From Haliclystus octoradiatus (lineage: Eukaryota; Cnidaria; Staurozoa; Stauromedusae; Haliclystidae): DNA of 64,000 nt. The stretch is taken from positions 8,283,845-8,347,844 of the forward strand of contig OU744453.1 in the NCBI GenBank assembly GCA_916610825.1, in the 5' to 3' direction. Below, in pieces: positions 1 to 11,532 of this stretch. Both the position numbers and the translations under genes were made by a program. Every line of letters begins with the position of its first letter. Within the stretch, counting starts at the first letter, position 1. The notes under the pieces were generated by a model. It did no database searches. It had not been told where the DNA came from and saw only the letters and a list, made by a program, of their open reading frames with translations.

Positions 1-876
1 TTTTTTCCATTGCCCGCCATGATGGCCGACTCGCAGCTTAGCGAGATTACAATTGCATTATTAAATGAAATGTTTTCTAATACTCCTGGATTAGTTTACA
101 TCGTGATTATCTCTTCATTGGTAGAACACATGATTGTTTTCTTCTTCTCGTCATTTGAAATGGTTAATGAAAGGTTTTAATCGTTCTGTAACATCACTAT
201 TTGAAGTGAAACTTCGAAGATAATTGTTGTTGTGCTTTGACCATGAGAACTTTTAAACCGACAATTCATCATTTGTTTGGGGGCTAATAGACAAGACAGT
301 ATTATATATTTATTGTTTGTATTGTTTTCTGAAGTTCTTCATTACATCAAACTGCTAAGCCAGTCGTCATGGTTTTATTTGGTTTATTAAAATGTTTTAA
401 TTCTGCTGCGACATCAGCTTAAGAAGAGACAATTTCGCAAGTCATTTACAACTCACACCTGTATTATAAGTAGTGAAAATCACTTCATTTGTTATTATCT
501 TGGTATGGTCTAGTGGTGAAGCGTTTGCATTGGGCCCGCGGGGTCTGGGGTTCAATCCCATCGGTCTGACTTCCCATTTTTTTTCTTTTTATTATTCGAT
601 TTATTATTTGGATATATTTTTCTTTATATTATTATATTATTTGGATATTGTTATAATTTATTTCATTTTATTTGATTGAAGTTGATTTTTTTATTTGATC
701 TGATTTTTATATCATTCGATTGGATTGTTTTACTTTTTTTTTTGAATTTGATTTGATTTTATTTTTCTTTGCATGATGATTTGATTGATATGATATTCTA
801 TTGAATTTGATTTCAATTGGTTTATTTTGATTATTATATTATTCACCATGAGTCCGAGCGTAGCGGAGCTATTTTT
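1..876 (+). repeat. Family R dispersed repeat, copy R1 (left end cut by window)
   Basis: First of four copies of a long dispersed repeat. The same order of blocks recurs at 33369-35497 (minus), 35496-36220 (minus, variant middle) and 43035-48027 (plus). The blocks are a segment starting near CCATTGCCCGCCATGATGG, a tRNA-like head near 500, an AT-rich stretch, and the closing motif CCGAGCGTAGCGGAGC followed by TATTTTT. Full copies begin with TGACTCATGGTTAC and carry ACCATGAGTC near the other end, so the element has short subterminal inverted repeats. No protein is encoded. It could be a SINE-like composite or a non-autonomous DNA transposon that captured a tRNA-like promoter. Confidence 0.75.
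501..571 (+). promoter_or_regulatory. tRNA-like head with A and B boxes inside repeat R1
   Basis: An A box (TGGTCTAGTGG, 506-516) and a B box (GGTTCAATCCC, 549-559) lie at tRNA-like spacing. The head looks most like tRNA-Glu or tRNA-Asp, which share TCTAGTGG. The same head recurs in the other R copies (near 47476-47545 plus, 33668-33709 joined to 34126-34160 minus, 35870-35942 minus). No acceptor stem pairs, so this is a Pol III promoter relic or SINE head rather than a working tRNA gene. Confidence 0.65.
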
Positions 877-2099
877 CTATTCCAATCTTGACAGTGAACA
901 CATTAGTTTAACTTTATAAATGTCTATATACATTCCCGTAATAATAATTCTTCTAATTTATCGCAATTATTAATTTGTTAGCATTAATTAAAAATAACTA
1001 ATTTATTCTTAAATTCGTATTCATGTAAGAGCAAAATTTGCATTGCCTTTGTATATGCAACCTGTTTATTTTGAGATGGTATGTCCTGCCAAGAATAAAG
1101 ACACACAAATACAAAGAGAGTAACTGTTGTACATGCACTTGTACTATATGGTTGATGGTATATGATCATTTATGATTACAAGGTTTATATTAAATGTAAA
1201 TTCTGAAGAAGTTTGATTTTAAAATCACCATTACAATATTTTGTTGTAGTTTGCTATTTTGACAAGAAAACCAACCCATTTTCATGGTTAATTTTTTAGT
1301 TTCTTTTCATTTCATAAATTCAAAACATTGTTGTCAAATTGTCTGATAGAAGGCATCGAGAGAAAGAGAATTTCCAAAATTTCCCCCGCGTCTCCGTGGA
1401 GGCAAACTATAGGCTTCGCCCTTCAGTATCGTCCCCATTGGACCAATGTACCACAATCGCATTCCATGAAAAAATGTTTGGCATGCCCTTTTTTGTCAAG
1501 CAGAACACTTTGCATCCCTCTGCCAACTTGAATACTTAGTTTCGGCCGTGACTCTAGTATAGTTACTAGCCAGCGATCCACAATAGTTGAGTAGTTGTAA
1601 CAATATTTCATAGCATTTTTACTTAGATGATTTATAATGATGAGGGATTGTCGCATACCAAACCAGGATCCGCTTTTCCATAAGGTCGGAGCATGACCTG
1701 GTGTGGAATCTACCGTCCTTAAACGAATACGAGAGAAAGGCGAACAACAAAATTCACGGACGAACAGATTTTAATCTCTGTTACTCAGACTTCCAGCTGC
1801 CGGAACATCATCCACTTCGAAGATAAATCTATATATTAATCTATGATATAAAAATCGATTTAATCACATTGACATACATCATACAGACGTTACTTGAGCT
1901 AATTTAAGTTAGCTTCTAAAATTCTATTTCAAAACATCTTGATCATGATTTATTTCAAGATTTCTAATCTAGATCGTATGATCGTGAGGCTTGTGTAAAA
2001 ATATAACACGGCGAATAATCTACTACATTCCAAGTACTCCTTATGGTAGGTAGATACCAATTATGTGTTCCTATAGTCAATTATACGATTGCCAATATT
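877..2099. other. Unassigned sequence
   Basis: No gene, repeat partner in this window or splice-bounded exon could be supported. A somewhat GC-richer patch at about 1330-1800 has only short overlapping reading frames on both strands with no recognisable motif. Confidence 0.5.
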
Positions 2100-3075
2100 A
2101 AAGGAACTTCATGATATGCCAGTATCAGACCATTTAGGTAACATCGTGTATTACTTGTCAACGCAATAAAGTATCTAGGAGGCCAAAGAGTGGAGAGATA
2201 CACCCACTTATATCATTAAAACCTTTCGATCGAGTTAGTCTAGATCATATCGGTCCTTTGACACATTCAGCCGAGGGCCATAGACATATATTGATGTTTG
2301 TTGATTTTTCACACGTTGGACAATTATTGAACCTACAAAATCGACTGATGCTTTAACTATAGTTAGGTTTCTAGTAGATAAAGTATTTCTAGTTCATGTA
2401 GTCCTCTTGAAATTTAGCTGAAAGAGGTAAGGCATTCAGAAATAAATTAACGTTCGCTATCTCTTCACGTATGAAGATAGATCATTGTTTCACTAGTCGT
2501 TATAATCCACAATGAATGGGAGGTGTGAAAGAAGAAATAGTGACATTATTATGGTCATGCTTAGACACTATGTGAATGAAATTTACAACGATTGGCATAT
2601 ATTTGCTCAGCATTTGCATATGCAACTAACGGGGCAACTAATGCTACTCCACATGCTGAAACGAAGGTTGCTCCTTTTTATGCGTTATGTGGCAGAGAGC
2701 CAAATACACCGTTAGACGCTTGGAAGGAATCTTCTTCAAATCCGTCTAAAGAAGAGAAATTTGAATCATCTATTCATCGTTTTACCGAATTAGCCTTATC
2801 AGCTCAAAGTTTAGTTCGCCGCTACAATATAAAAATAAATTGCGAAAGAGATGAACAACAGATCAAAGAATCAGGAAAAGCATCGATTATTACGTTTCGC
2901 GATTGGAGATTTTGTACGGAGGAGAAATAATAACTTTGAAGTTGGCATATCGCGTAAACTGCAACCTTTGTTTGATGGTCCATTTAAAATAACTGAAGCT
3001 CGAGACAATGATAGCTACTAAATAGAACGTATTTCTAAATTTACAAATAAATAAGTAATGTAGACGGTGTCGCCC
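2100..3075 (+). pseudogene. Decayed Ty3/gypsy integrase fragment
   Basis: Pieces in different frames read as the end of a gypsy-type integrase. Around 2230-2330 are DHIGPL and a VDFFTRW-like stretch, the first catalytic aspartate region. Around 2480-2540 comes a YNPQ...GRCERRNSD stretch carrying the catalytic glutamate. From 2600 to 2930 there is the conserved tail with FYALCGREPN, and near 2970 the C-terminal FDGPFKI motif. Several stops and frameshifts separate these parts, so it cannot make a working enzyme. No LTR was identified on either side, so this is a truncated or eroded copy. Integrase inserts retroelement cDNA into chromosomes. Confidence 0.75.
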
Positions 3076-3332
3076 TACCGAAGGCATCCGTACCATTCCT
3101 CTATTTCTAGATTAGTGGCTTTTTTCGCTGAGAGCAATGATTTTAAACGCTCTTTGTTGATCTCAGCTGCGACACTGCAGATCAATTTCAACAGATTTCA
3201 TGGCAGATAAGTCTTGATTGTCAACGCGCAACGATGCGCCGCAGCTACTCACAATGCAATTCCCTCTGGACCATTCCATCCGCCATCCTCAGATGGTACT
3301 CATTTGATGTTTCAGATAAAGTCAAGGCTGAG

Positions 3333-3418
3333 TTGACCTTCAGGGGATTTGAACCACAGTCGATCAGATATGATCCGATCTGAAGTTCGGTTGCTCTGCC
3401 ATCTGAGCTAATTCTCCT
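3333..3418 (-). other. tRNA-like sequence, probably SINE head or tRNA pseudogene
   Basis: On the minus strand an A box (TAGCTCAGATGG, at 3399-3410) and a B box (GGTTCAAATCC, at 3345-3355) are present. A D-arm-like GCTC...GAGC pairing and a CCGA...TCGG anticodon-stem-like pairing can be drawn. The anticodon loop would be 8 nt, the variable region is long and the two presumed acceptor strands do not pair. A functional tRNA is therefore unlikely. It lies about 80 bp upstream of the dispersed repeat at 3455-3582. Confidence 0.5.
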
Positions 3419-3454
3419 AATATACAAGTACACTCCTCAATCAGCACATGTACG

Positions 3455-3582
3455 TTATTATCAACTTAGCTCCCTGTCGCTGTTTGAACTATAGATCGCC
3501 ACACTTCATGGGATAATAAATGAGTGAAAAGAGGACAAAAATTCGCACAGGCACGGCAATTTACGCTCCACTTGTATATAGG
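3455..3582. repeat. Dispersed repeat shared with 11885-12015
   Basis: The segment containing CGCCACACTTCATGGGAT and AGAGGACAAA matches 11930-11990 with scattered substitutions. The BEL/Pao element at 3583 is inserted at the right end of this copy. Its origin is unknown and it has no coding content. Confidence 0.55.
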
Positions 3583-3818
3583 TGGAATTGCACTTCAACT
3601 TATCTGATCACCATAAAATCCACATTTCAATTTACAAATAACTGAGACAAATGTAAATAACTATAACTTGTTCTTAACAAACTTGGTTTAAAAACATGTG
3701 GACAATCCGCCATTATAGTAATACATTTTAGGGGCGGTATCCCATTTAGTAGCCTCAAATTATAGCATTCAAAAGAGGATGCCTTACATCATACGCTATT
3801 AATAATAAAATTCTTACA
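3583..3818 (-). repeat. 3' LTR of BEL/Pao 1
   Basis: A 236-bp direct repeat matching 9282-9519. It contains ACATGTGGACAATC and ends ATTCTTACA on the plus strand. It is outwardly flanked by ATAGG. Confidence 0.88.
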
Positions 3819-3899
3819 GTCCTTCTCAGCATTATGTACTCATAGTGCGCTATAAAGAACATATTATTTAAATCAAATTGGTTTCACTAATCCATAATC

Positions 3900-6800
3900 T
3901 ATTGCTTTTCAAATTTATTCTCCACCCCAACTTGTAACATTTCGTCCTGCTTAAGCTCTTCTGCAGTTGCTATGAGAACTTCATTTGTGAATTGGCCGTA
4001 AGTATTTCCCATTTTTGGTCCTAATCAACACCTTTCTCACTAATCCGTCGTCTCCAGCTTGACATTGGTCTACAATGGCAACTTCCCAAGTTGCTCTAGG
4101 CAAAGAACCATTCAAACCTTTCTTCAGTACTATGAGATAGTCACCAATCCTCAAATTTTCTCTTTAGCGGTACCACTTATTCTGAAGATTCAATTGTGGT
4201 GGCATATATTTCACCCATTGTTGCCAGAACAGCTCAATCCTTCTCTGTACAAGGTCCATGCGGTTTCTTGGGTTGATTCTATCCTTCTGGACTGGTTGAT
4301 CTACCACATAATTATTTCCATGAAGAATTCCATTGAGGGTAACAATTCCTGCTTCATCCAATGGGTTATTAGAATTTCTAGGAAACAATGGTCTTGAATT
4401 CACCAGATACATTGCTTCATACAGGAAGGTTGACCATTCGTCTGGTGAAAGAGATCTAACTTCCCCATCAAAGATTCTGCACCAACAAAATTTGACCCAC
4501 CATCCATGTACATTGTACCTGCCCTATTTCCTTTAAGAGTGACATATCTTCTGAACGCTAATAATAATGTTTCAGTTGTCAGTCCTTTTCCACCACTCAC
4601 AGTATCATAGACCAACTCCAGATGGATGGCTCTTGTTGTTATGCAACTAAAATTAACAACGTTTCCTTCGCTGGTTTTATTTCTAAATAATTTAACAGAG
4701 AAAGGACCAAACCAATCAGCCGATGTTGCTTCAAAGGGTGCCTGGTCCTTAGCATACGAAATGAAGGTAATTCACCCATTTTCTGCTCAAGTAATGGTCG
4801 ATGCTGAATTCGACACCTAAGGCATCGGTTTGCTGCATGGAAAAGGTACCTCGAGACTCCCATGATCCAAAACCCATTTGCTTCTAATGCTGCTTGTGTG
4901 CCTCGGTTTCCTGCATGACCAGACACCTGATGATAATGGTGATAATGATAACTACTTTCTTTGCCAAATCAGACTTTGGAACAATAACCGGGGATACCAT
5001 TTCCTTAGTCAGCCAATTGACCTTACCAAGACGTCCTCCCGACCTTATCACCTTGCCTTCTGCATTAAAGATTAGGCCCATTTTTCTCAAAGTTTTACTC
5101 TTTACATCCATATGCTCTTGTAGGGACTGCATTATCCTTATCACTGGATCAATTTCATTCTCATATTCCTCTCTCACTGCATCTATGCTCTCTTTCAATG
5201 TTTTCTGTGATTCCGCTATTCCTAATACCCGTTGGTGCTCTAAGCCTTCATTCGACATTGCTACTGATGAACTAATTGTACCTTTTGTTCCATGTTGAGG
5301 TGGGGCTCTCACTTCATGTGTTACTTCTTCTTTGTAAACATCGTCTACATCTTCAGAATTTTCTGTCTCTTTTGGCAATTGACTTCATGTTTCAAAAATG
5401 CTGGACATTTTTGCCATGTTTTGAAGTCTTCCATTTTGATTGGCTTCGTCAATGCATCTGCATGACTCAGTACTTCAGGCACGTATCTAAATACATGTGG
5501 TGATAAGGTCTCTTGCACTTCAGATACTCTGGATTGAATAAATGCTTTGAACTTTTCTGAATCTGATTTTTCCCAATTTAGTGCTGTCATTGAGTCTGTC
5601 CAGCAAACAACACTTTCAAATGTTGATATTAATGCTTTTTTCACTGCATCCACTAATCTTGTCATTATCACCACGCCAACTAGCTCAATTCGAGGAACAC
5701 ATGTGATTTTGCTGCCACAAATTGTAATTGATATTCCGCTTCGTCTGGCATCCTCCAACGCAAGTACAATACCGCTCCATTTGCATCAAGGCTACCATCA
5801 GAAAATGCATGCCATTGTGGTTCACCAATTGCATCCTTGGGACGTAAACAACGTTCGCTTTTGATTTCCATGGCTGGCCACAAATCTTCAAATCTTACTT
5901 GTCATTGTTCCTTTTCAGATTCTGACAATTCAATATCCCATCCAATGCCTCTTTCCCACAACTTTTGCAGCTCAATCTTTGGTCCAATTGCTAGAGGCGA
6001 TACCAATCCCATATCATCCCAAATTCGATCCAATCCACTCAAGATTCGACGTTTTGTAAATACAGATAGTGAAAGTGGCCTCTCGCGAGATTTTACTCTA
6101 ATTTCATTTTTTTTTTATCCCATTCATGTCCTAAGACATTTACTTCTGAATCAGTTGATGTAACATTGATTTCTAGCGACTTAACATTCGAGTGCCAACA
6201 TTTGATGGAAAGGCCGCCTTTTGAAAGTGTCAAAATATTTGATGGCCAGCTCTGCTTCTTTATTGGTTGCAAACGAACTGGCAATGTCGTCAACGTAAAA
6301 TATCTTCCTTGATTACTTTCATCGCTAGTGATTGTTCTGTAGAGAATGCATCTACAATGTGTTGGATAGAACTGCTTGCTAAATCTGGGCTGGGTTTGTC
6401 TCCAAACAAAACTCTGGTCCATTTCAAGGTTTTAATATCTGCTGTACCATCACAACCACGCTATAAGATACGTTGAAAGGGCTGATCATCTTCTTCGACG
6501 TGTACCCTGTCGAACATTTTTGAGATGTCACCATGGATTGCAACACAGCTTTCCCTCCACCTCATGAGAACAGAAAACAATTGATTGTTGTAGCCTGGCC
6601 CTTTTCAAAGCTGTCATTATATTGAATGCCAGGTTTTATCTCCATGGCAGCGTTGTGCACAATTCGAAGGGGAGTAGTTTTACTTTCCTCGCGATATACT
6701 GGGTGGATGTCCAGGTAGAAATCTTTTTCATCTTTTTTGGGACTGAATTACTTCAAAAATCCAAAGGAAATAAGGTCATGGACTTGTTTATCAAACTCTT

Positions 6801-9255
6801 CCAGCTTCTCTTGACGCTTCAATCTCTTTTCCAGTGTATCTAATGCTTTCACTGCTGTAGCTCTGTTGTTTGGAATATCATCTGGATACCCATTCTTCCA
6901 CTGCAACCGAACAATTACATGGTCATCTTCAATTCTGGTATTTTCTTTAACAGCTTTTTATGAATCTTGCTTCATTGAATTCCTTTTCGCTACATGCACA
7001 CAGCTGAGTTGGTTTAACTACAACTAGATCAGACAATAACAGTTTTCTGATATCTTCTTCCTTTGAGTCAATATAATTTGAACATTGCTGACTCGTTTGA
7101 GCCCTGATAATGACTTTTTATTTGAGTCCCCGCTCAAGGTTTTAGCTCTAACCTCGCCCATCACTGCCCATCCTAAAGGGTACTGTACTCCACGTGGTGA
7201 ACCTATACCGGATGTCAATTTTCTGAGCTCCTGTATCAACTGTCCATTTCCAATGTCTTGGTCGATTAATATGTCCACTCTACCACCATTTATATCAAGC
7301 ACTGACTTTATTGATTTTAAATGATTATTGCCATTAAAAAACATATCGTATAATTTTGGTGCTGCACCACAAGGCTTTCCAATGACATAAGCTCTAATGT
7401 CAACAATAACGCTTTTGTCTGGATTTTGGATCTGGCTTCTGTATAGTTTTGTCTTTTTCTTTTTAATACGTCCACCGACAACTTCATACCGTGTGTCAAC
7501 TTGCTCTCATGCAATGCCAAGCTACTTTGTAAACGCTGCTCTTATCAATGTCGTATCTGATCCTGAATCAATTAGGCATCTTGCTGACCTCCATTGACCT
7601 TCAATATCTTCAATTTGTGCCATTAACACTGGTAGACGAATGACATCCTTCCTGATTGCATTTAATTGAATCTTTACTTCCTTTGGAACTGAAATTGCAT
7701 TCGATGATGTTTCTACTGCTGTCCTGGGTTTTGATTGGAAATACTGCACGTGGACTAGATCATGATTTCTACCTTGACATTTTAAGTAGCCATTTTTTAA
7801 TGTGCAACTTCTAGCTCTATGACCTCTTTCTAAGCAGTTGAAACATCTACTTTGTTGAGCGATCAACGAACGACGATCGGCTATTGACTTTGCTTCAAAT
7901 AATGGGCATCTTCTTAGTGTATCACATATAGCTTCACACCCACAATCTTCATCTAATGAATTCACTGAAGCAGATTTGATATTGCGACCATAATTGCTTT
8001 TTATATAGGATTTGTCGTTCTTCGTTGGAAGGGATTTCGCAGCATTTCTCAAATATTTTTCCAGATGGTCAATGTTCATAGCTTTCCCCAACTCATCGCA
8101 TAATACTCGGTAGTTTGATGACATTGTCGATGGTAGCTGGTTATCAAGTATTGTCTCCATCAACCTTTTACCATCTGCTTCTGACTCTTCTTCAACCCGT
8201 ATTAATCTCTCTTTGTGCCTTTCAATTTCTGTTGCCATCTTGTTAATCTGCTCGCTTTTTCTTTCAGCACGAGGCAGCACATCAAAGTAGCTTATGGTTG
8301 CCTTATAGACCCTATTGCTAGTAGCCCTCATCTCAATTCTAGCAAATGCTTCCTCAAGTTTTTGCTGGTTTTAACATTCCATGAAAGTTAATAGGTACTG
8401 ATTTCAATAAGTAATACTTGCCTTCTGAATGATTATTTTGGTTTGCAGCTTGTAATGTCTCCTTAAAGGACGACTTCCAACAGAAATAATCTTTGAAATC
8501 TCCACTCCAAGAGTCTGGCATAATCGAGCCTAAGAGGACTCCTTGTCCATTCTTACTTCCTTTAGAAATTTGTACGAACAGCTTTTGATTAAGTTCATTC
8601 ACTTCTTTTTGACCTTTCATCACTTCAGTTAGCTGTTCAAATGCTGCACTTAAATCAGATACAGTAACATTGCTATGTACACTTTGTCTGCCAATAGAAA
8701 CAGGATCCTCATCAGTTATTTCATCTGAAACATGATTACTTCATTAGTAAAGTCCTTCTCGGTATGAGAATTATCTCTTCTAGTTCCACTAGTGCTAGGA
8801 ACATCTGCCGTTTCTATAATTTGATTGTTTAATTCAGACTGTGTTGCTTTGTTATAATTAAGTTTAGCAAGTTTCTCTTCGTGCTGTCTTTCTTTCTCTC
8901 TTTCATTTCGTTGTAGCTGTTCATTTTGGAGAGCCCTTGTCGCTTCTCCCTTAATTATACGAGCCATACTTGTCCTTGTCGAATCCAAAAACTCCTTGTA
9001 GTTTTCAATCATTTCTTCATAGCTCTAAGTGTCATCATCTTCGATAATCTCAGCTTCTTTTGCATTACAAATATGTCGGTCAATAATTGTCTCTAAATTG
9101 TTTACATTTACAGAGCATTTATCCCATAGAAAATGCAAAGTATCAGTGTCCAACTCTTCTATAATAGCATGTTCCAGATTCTTACGAGACTTTTCTGCTT
9201 TACGTTCAGTTTTCTTCAACTTCTTCAAGTCTTTCTCTAGCAGAATTCCCGTCAT
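3900..9255 (-). pseudogene. BEL/Pao 1 gag-pol polyprotein, multiply broken
   Basis: Reading right to left: the gag start near 9255, with an in-frame TAG at about 9026; a glutamate- and lysine-rich coiled-coil-like part (8716-9012); a gag zinc knuckle CFNCLERGHRARSC near 7820; an aspartic protease motif LIDSGSDTTLI near 7560; a PLGWAVMG segment near 7165. RT follows at about 6100-7000 in scattered frames. RNase H (HAFSDGS, then IELVGVV) lies at 5345-5880, an integrase zinc-binding part at 4639-4926 (GHAGNRGTQ, then CLRC), the integrase core at 4164-4615 and a C-terminal tail near 4000. Ten or so frame changes mean no polyprotein can be made. Confidence 0.85.
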
Positions 9256-9281
9256 TATTCTTATATCCTATTTTTTTAACC

Positions 9282-9519
9282 CGGAATTTTCACTTCAACT
9301 TATCTGATCACCATAAAGTCCACATTTCAATACACAAATGACTGAGACAAATATAAATAACTATAACTTGTTCTTAACAAACTTGGTTTAAAAACATGTG
9401 GACAATCCCGCCATTATAGTAATACATTTTAGGGGCGGTGTCCCATTTAGTATCCTCAAATTATAACATCAAAAAGAGGATGCCTTATATCATACGCTAT
9501 TAATAATAAAGTTCTTACA
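9282..9519 (-). repeat. 5' LTR of BEL/Pao 1
   Basis: A 238-bp direct repeat of 3583-3818, followed by the target duplication ATAGG at 9520-9524. As the 5' LTR it would carry the element's promoter on the minus strand. Confidence 0.88.
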
Positions 9520-9584
9520 ATAGGTAAATTTCCTTGCGAGTTGAAAATAAAAGGTATAGATAATTTCAAACAATTTAAAAGGTA

Positions 9585-11530
9585 TCCCAGCAAACACGTA
9601 TGGTCTGGGAACGTTTATGGATGGTCGAGAAGGCTACACAGCGGTCGTATCTCTAATAAAGCTTGGTGATGCATAAACTGTTGACAAATTCCACAATTTA
9701 TACATAGCTTGAATGATGCCAGATGGTCCCAGATGACTGTTCTGTTACCTTCAGCTCTGGTCAAAATATTAATTACGATAACCAAGGTGATGATGACGAA
9801 TGATGACGTGTAGTGACATAAAAGTAGTATTTTGAATCTCGCGTGATAGCTCGTTTTGATTACGCGATTGACACTTGACAAACTTGGCGGTTTTTAAAAA
9901 CGTAACGTATTTTAAAATGGAGACATTTTTTGCAATCTGCAAATTTCAATTGATTCAACCAAAGAAACGAAAACTAAAAGCTAACTAAGTAATTAACTCG
10001 TGTTGTACTATTTTGCTCTGTTATTGTGTTATTGATTTCTAAATTTAAGCTGTGTGGTTTCTTGTTGCAGTTATACTTATACCAAGGGCATGATGATTTT
10101 CAGTAAATCTCCTTCTTCACGAAATCAGATTTACTGATTCATTACGTGGATATTGTTTGTACGTTGAGGGCTTGATAAATAGTTTTAAAAAAGACTTTGT
10201 TTACTGTCCTTTTCACTATTCAGTGTTAACATATCATCTAGTCAAGCATGGCTCATTTATAATTGCAGTTCAACGTACGGGGAAAACTCAGGTTTGATTA
10301 GCCTTCATAGACCTGTTCTACTTTCACTGTACTACATAAAAATTAGTTTCAACGTAAGTGCAATTCTTGAGTTTGTAGACACTTATACACTTTAATAGAC
10401 TGTATTTTACTTACATCCTTGTTAACTTATTTTCTCTAAATCATTGTTTTTTGTTGTGCTTGTATATAGCTATAAACGGAGGTCTGGTCTAAAACATGAA
10501 GTTGTTCTCACAACTGTTTGTAACGCCGTCGTTGGTAAGCCAATTTATAAGTTTGTTTGTAAATATTAGGCATTTTTATACTGTACACTGTATTGTATAT
10601 CACAGGCTATATTTCATCGCTATCACGGTGTTCCACTCAGGACTGTAACCATTTTGCAGATCTCTGACTGAAGTTCTGAGGTAATTTTTACGTTATTTTA
10701 CTTTTTTCAGGTGCTTCCATGGCATGCCATTCAAACATAAATGTGCAAGCAATTGACAAAGCTGTAGACGAGGACTATCTAAAATGTTGCCAAGAAATGC
10801 TTCGACGACTGAAAAGGAAGATATGATTTGATCAAGACATTATAATTATAGAACTAAATATGGTACGCTCCTGGATCTTAGTGTTATATACCATTTTTGA
10901 AATTGTATTATTATTATCCGTTCTTTTATAGGAAGAAGAAGCCAGGTTGAGTGACAATGATGTAGGCAAGGATGGTTGGAGCAATCAAGAGGAATACTTT
11001 CTCCTACGGATATTTTATATTTGAAACCTTAATCTGATACTGATCGGTCATGCTGCCCAAAATAATATATACATTTATCTTGTAATATATACATATATAG
11101 TCAATTTTAATTTTGAATTATTTTATTGATAATATATTTGAAACGATGAATTTGTCAACAATTAGTATTGGTTAGCCTTATTCTCACATTATAAGATTGT
11201 GCCTGATATTTAAAGATCAAAGATGAACATCGTCTTCTACAATTTTTGGCATGCATTCAATTTGCAACAATTATTGACTATCCACAAATCAATTTAATTT
11301 TAGATCATCTAAAAAATAAATTATTAATAAGTTGGTCCCGTGAAAGTTCCAAGTTGTACTTCTGATGGCTGCTGGAACGTTCCCTGGGCGCCACTGGAAC
11401 GTTCCTGTGACGTACCAAGTAGTCCACAGGGCGACCGTCGATGACCGTTCCAGGGAACGTTCCTGTATCCTTCTGTGTACCTTTAGGAACGTCCAGGAAC
11501 GTTGCAGGGACGTTCCCTTGTTTGCTGGGA
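9585..11530. mobile_element. Non-autonomous TIR element, TCCCAGCAAAC ends
   Basis: Inverted termini TCCCAGCAAACA (9585) and TGTTTGCTGGGA-like (ending 11530, with one base difference) bound 1946 bp. A TA dinucleotide on each side (9583-9584 and 11531-11532) may be the target duplication. No transposase is visible. Two short stretches behind plausible splice acceptors (10712-10862 and 10932-11024) encode only short peptides, one with an acidic EEEARLSDND segment. The right 150 bp is packed with GGAACGTTCC palindromes. The superfamily cannot be named from this. Confidence 0.6.
11374..11520. repeat. Cluster of GGAACGTTCC palindromes
   Basis: The perfect 10-bp palindrome GGAACGTTCC occurs at 11374-11383, 11396-11405 and 11454-11463, with near copies (GGAACGTCC, GGAACGTTGC, GGGACGTTCC) up to 11520. 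It sits at one end of the TIR element at 9585-11530; a single related GGGAACGTTT lies near the other end, at about 9608. Confidence 0.8.
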
Positions 11531-11532
11531 TA

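Larger units (their letters stand above)
3583..9519 (-). mobile_element. BEL/Pao LTR retrotransposon 1, old copy with both LTRs
   Basis: Direct repeats at 3583-3818 and 9282-9519 bound a region of BEL/Pao-type gag, protease, reverse transcriptase, RNase H and integrase remnants read right to left. A 5-bp target duplication ATAGG flanks it exactly (3578-3582 and 9520-9524). LTRs begin TG and end CA on the left copy; the right copy has one terminal base changed. By eye the LTRs differ at about a dozen of 236 positions, so this insertion is clearly older than the BEL/Pao copy at 20594. The two LTR sequences are unrelated, so they are different families. Confidence 0.9.

Noticed and set aside
501-571. 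Functional tRNA gene
   Set aside because: A and B boxes are present but no acceptor stem pairs, and the sequence is part of a dispersed repeat.
3333-3418. Functional tRNA gene on the minus strand
   Set aside because: 8-nt anticodon loop, overlong variable region and no acceptor pairing.
4059-4397. Plus-strand frames across the BEL/Pao 1 integrase
   Set aside because: Shadows of the minus-strand retroelement coding sequence.
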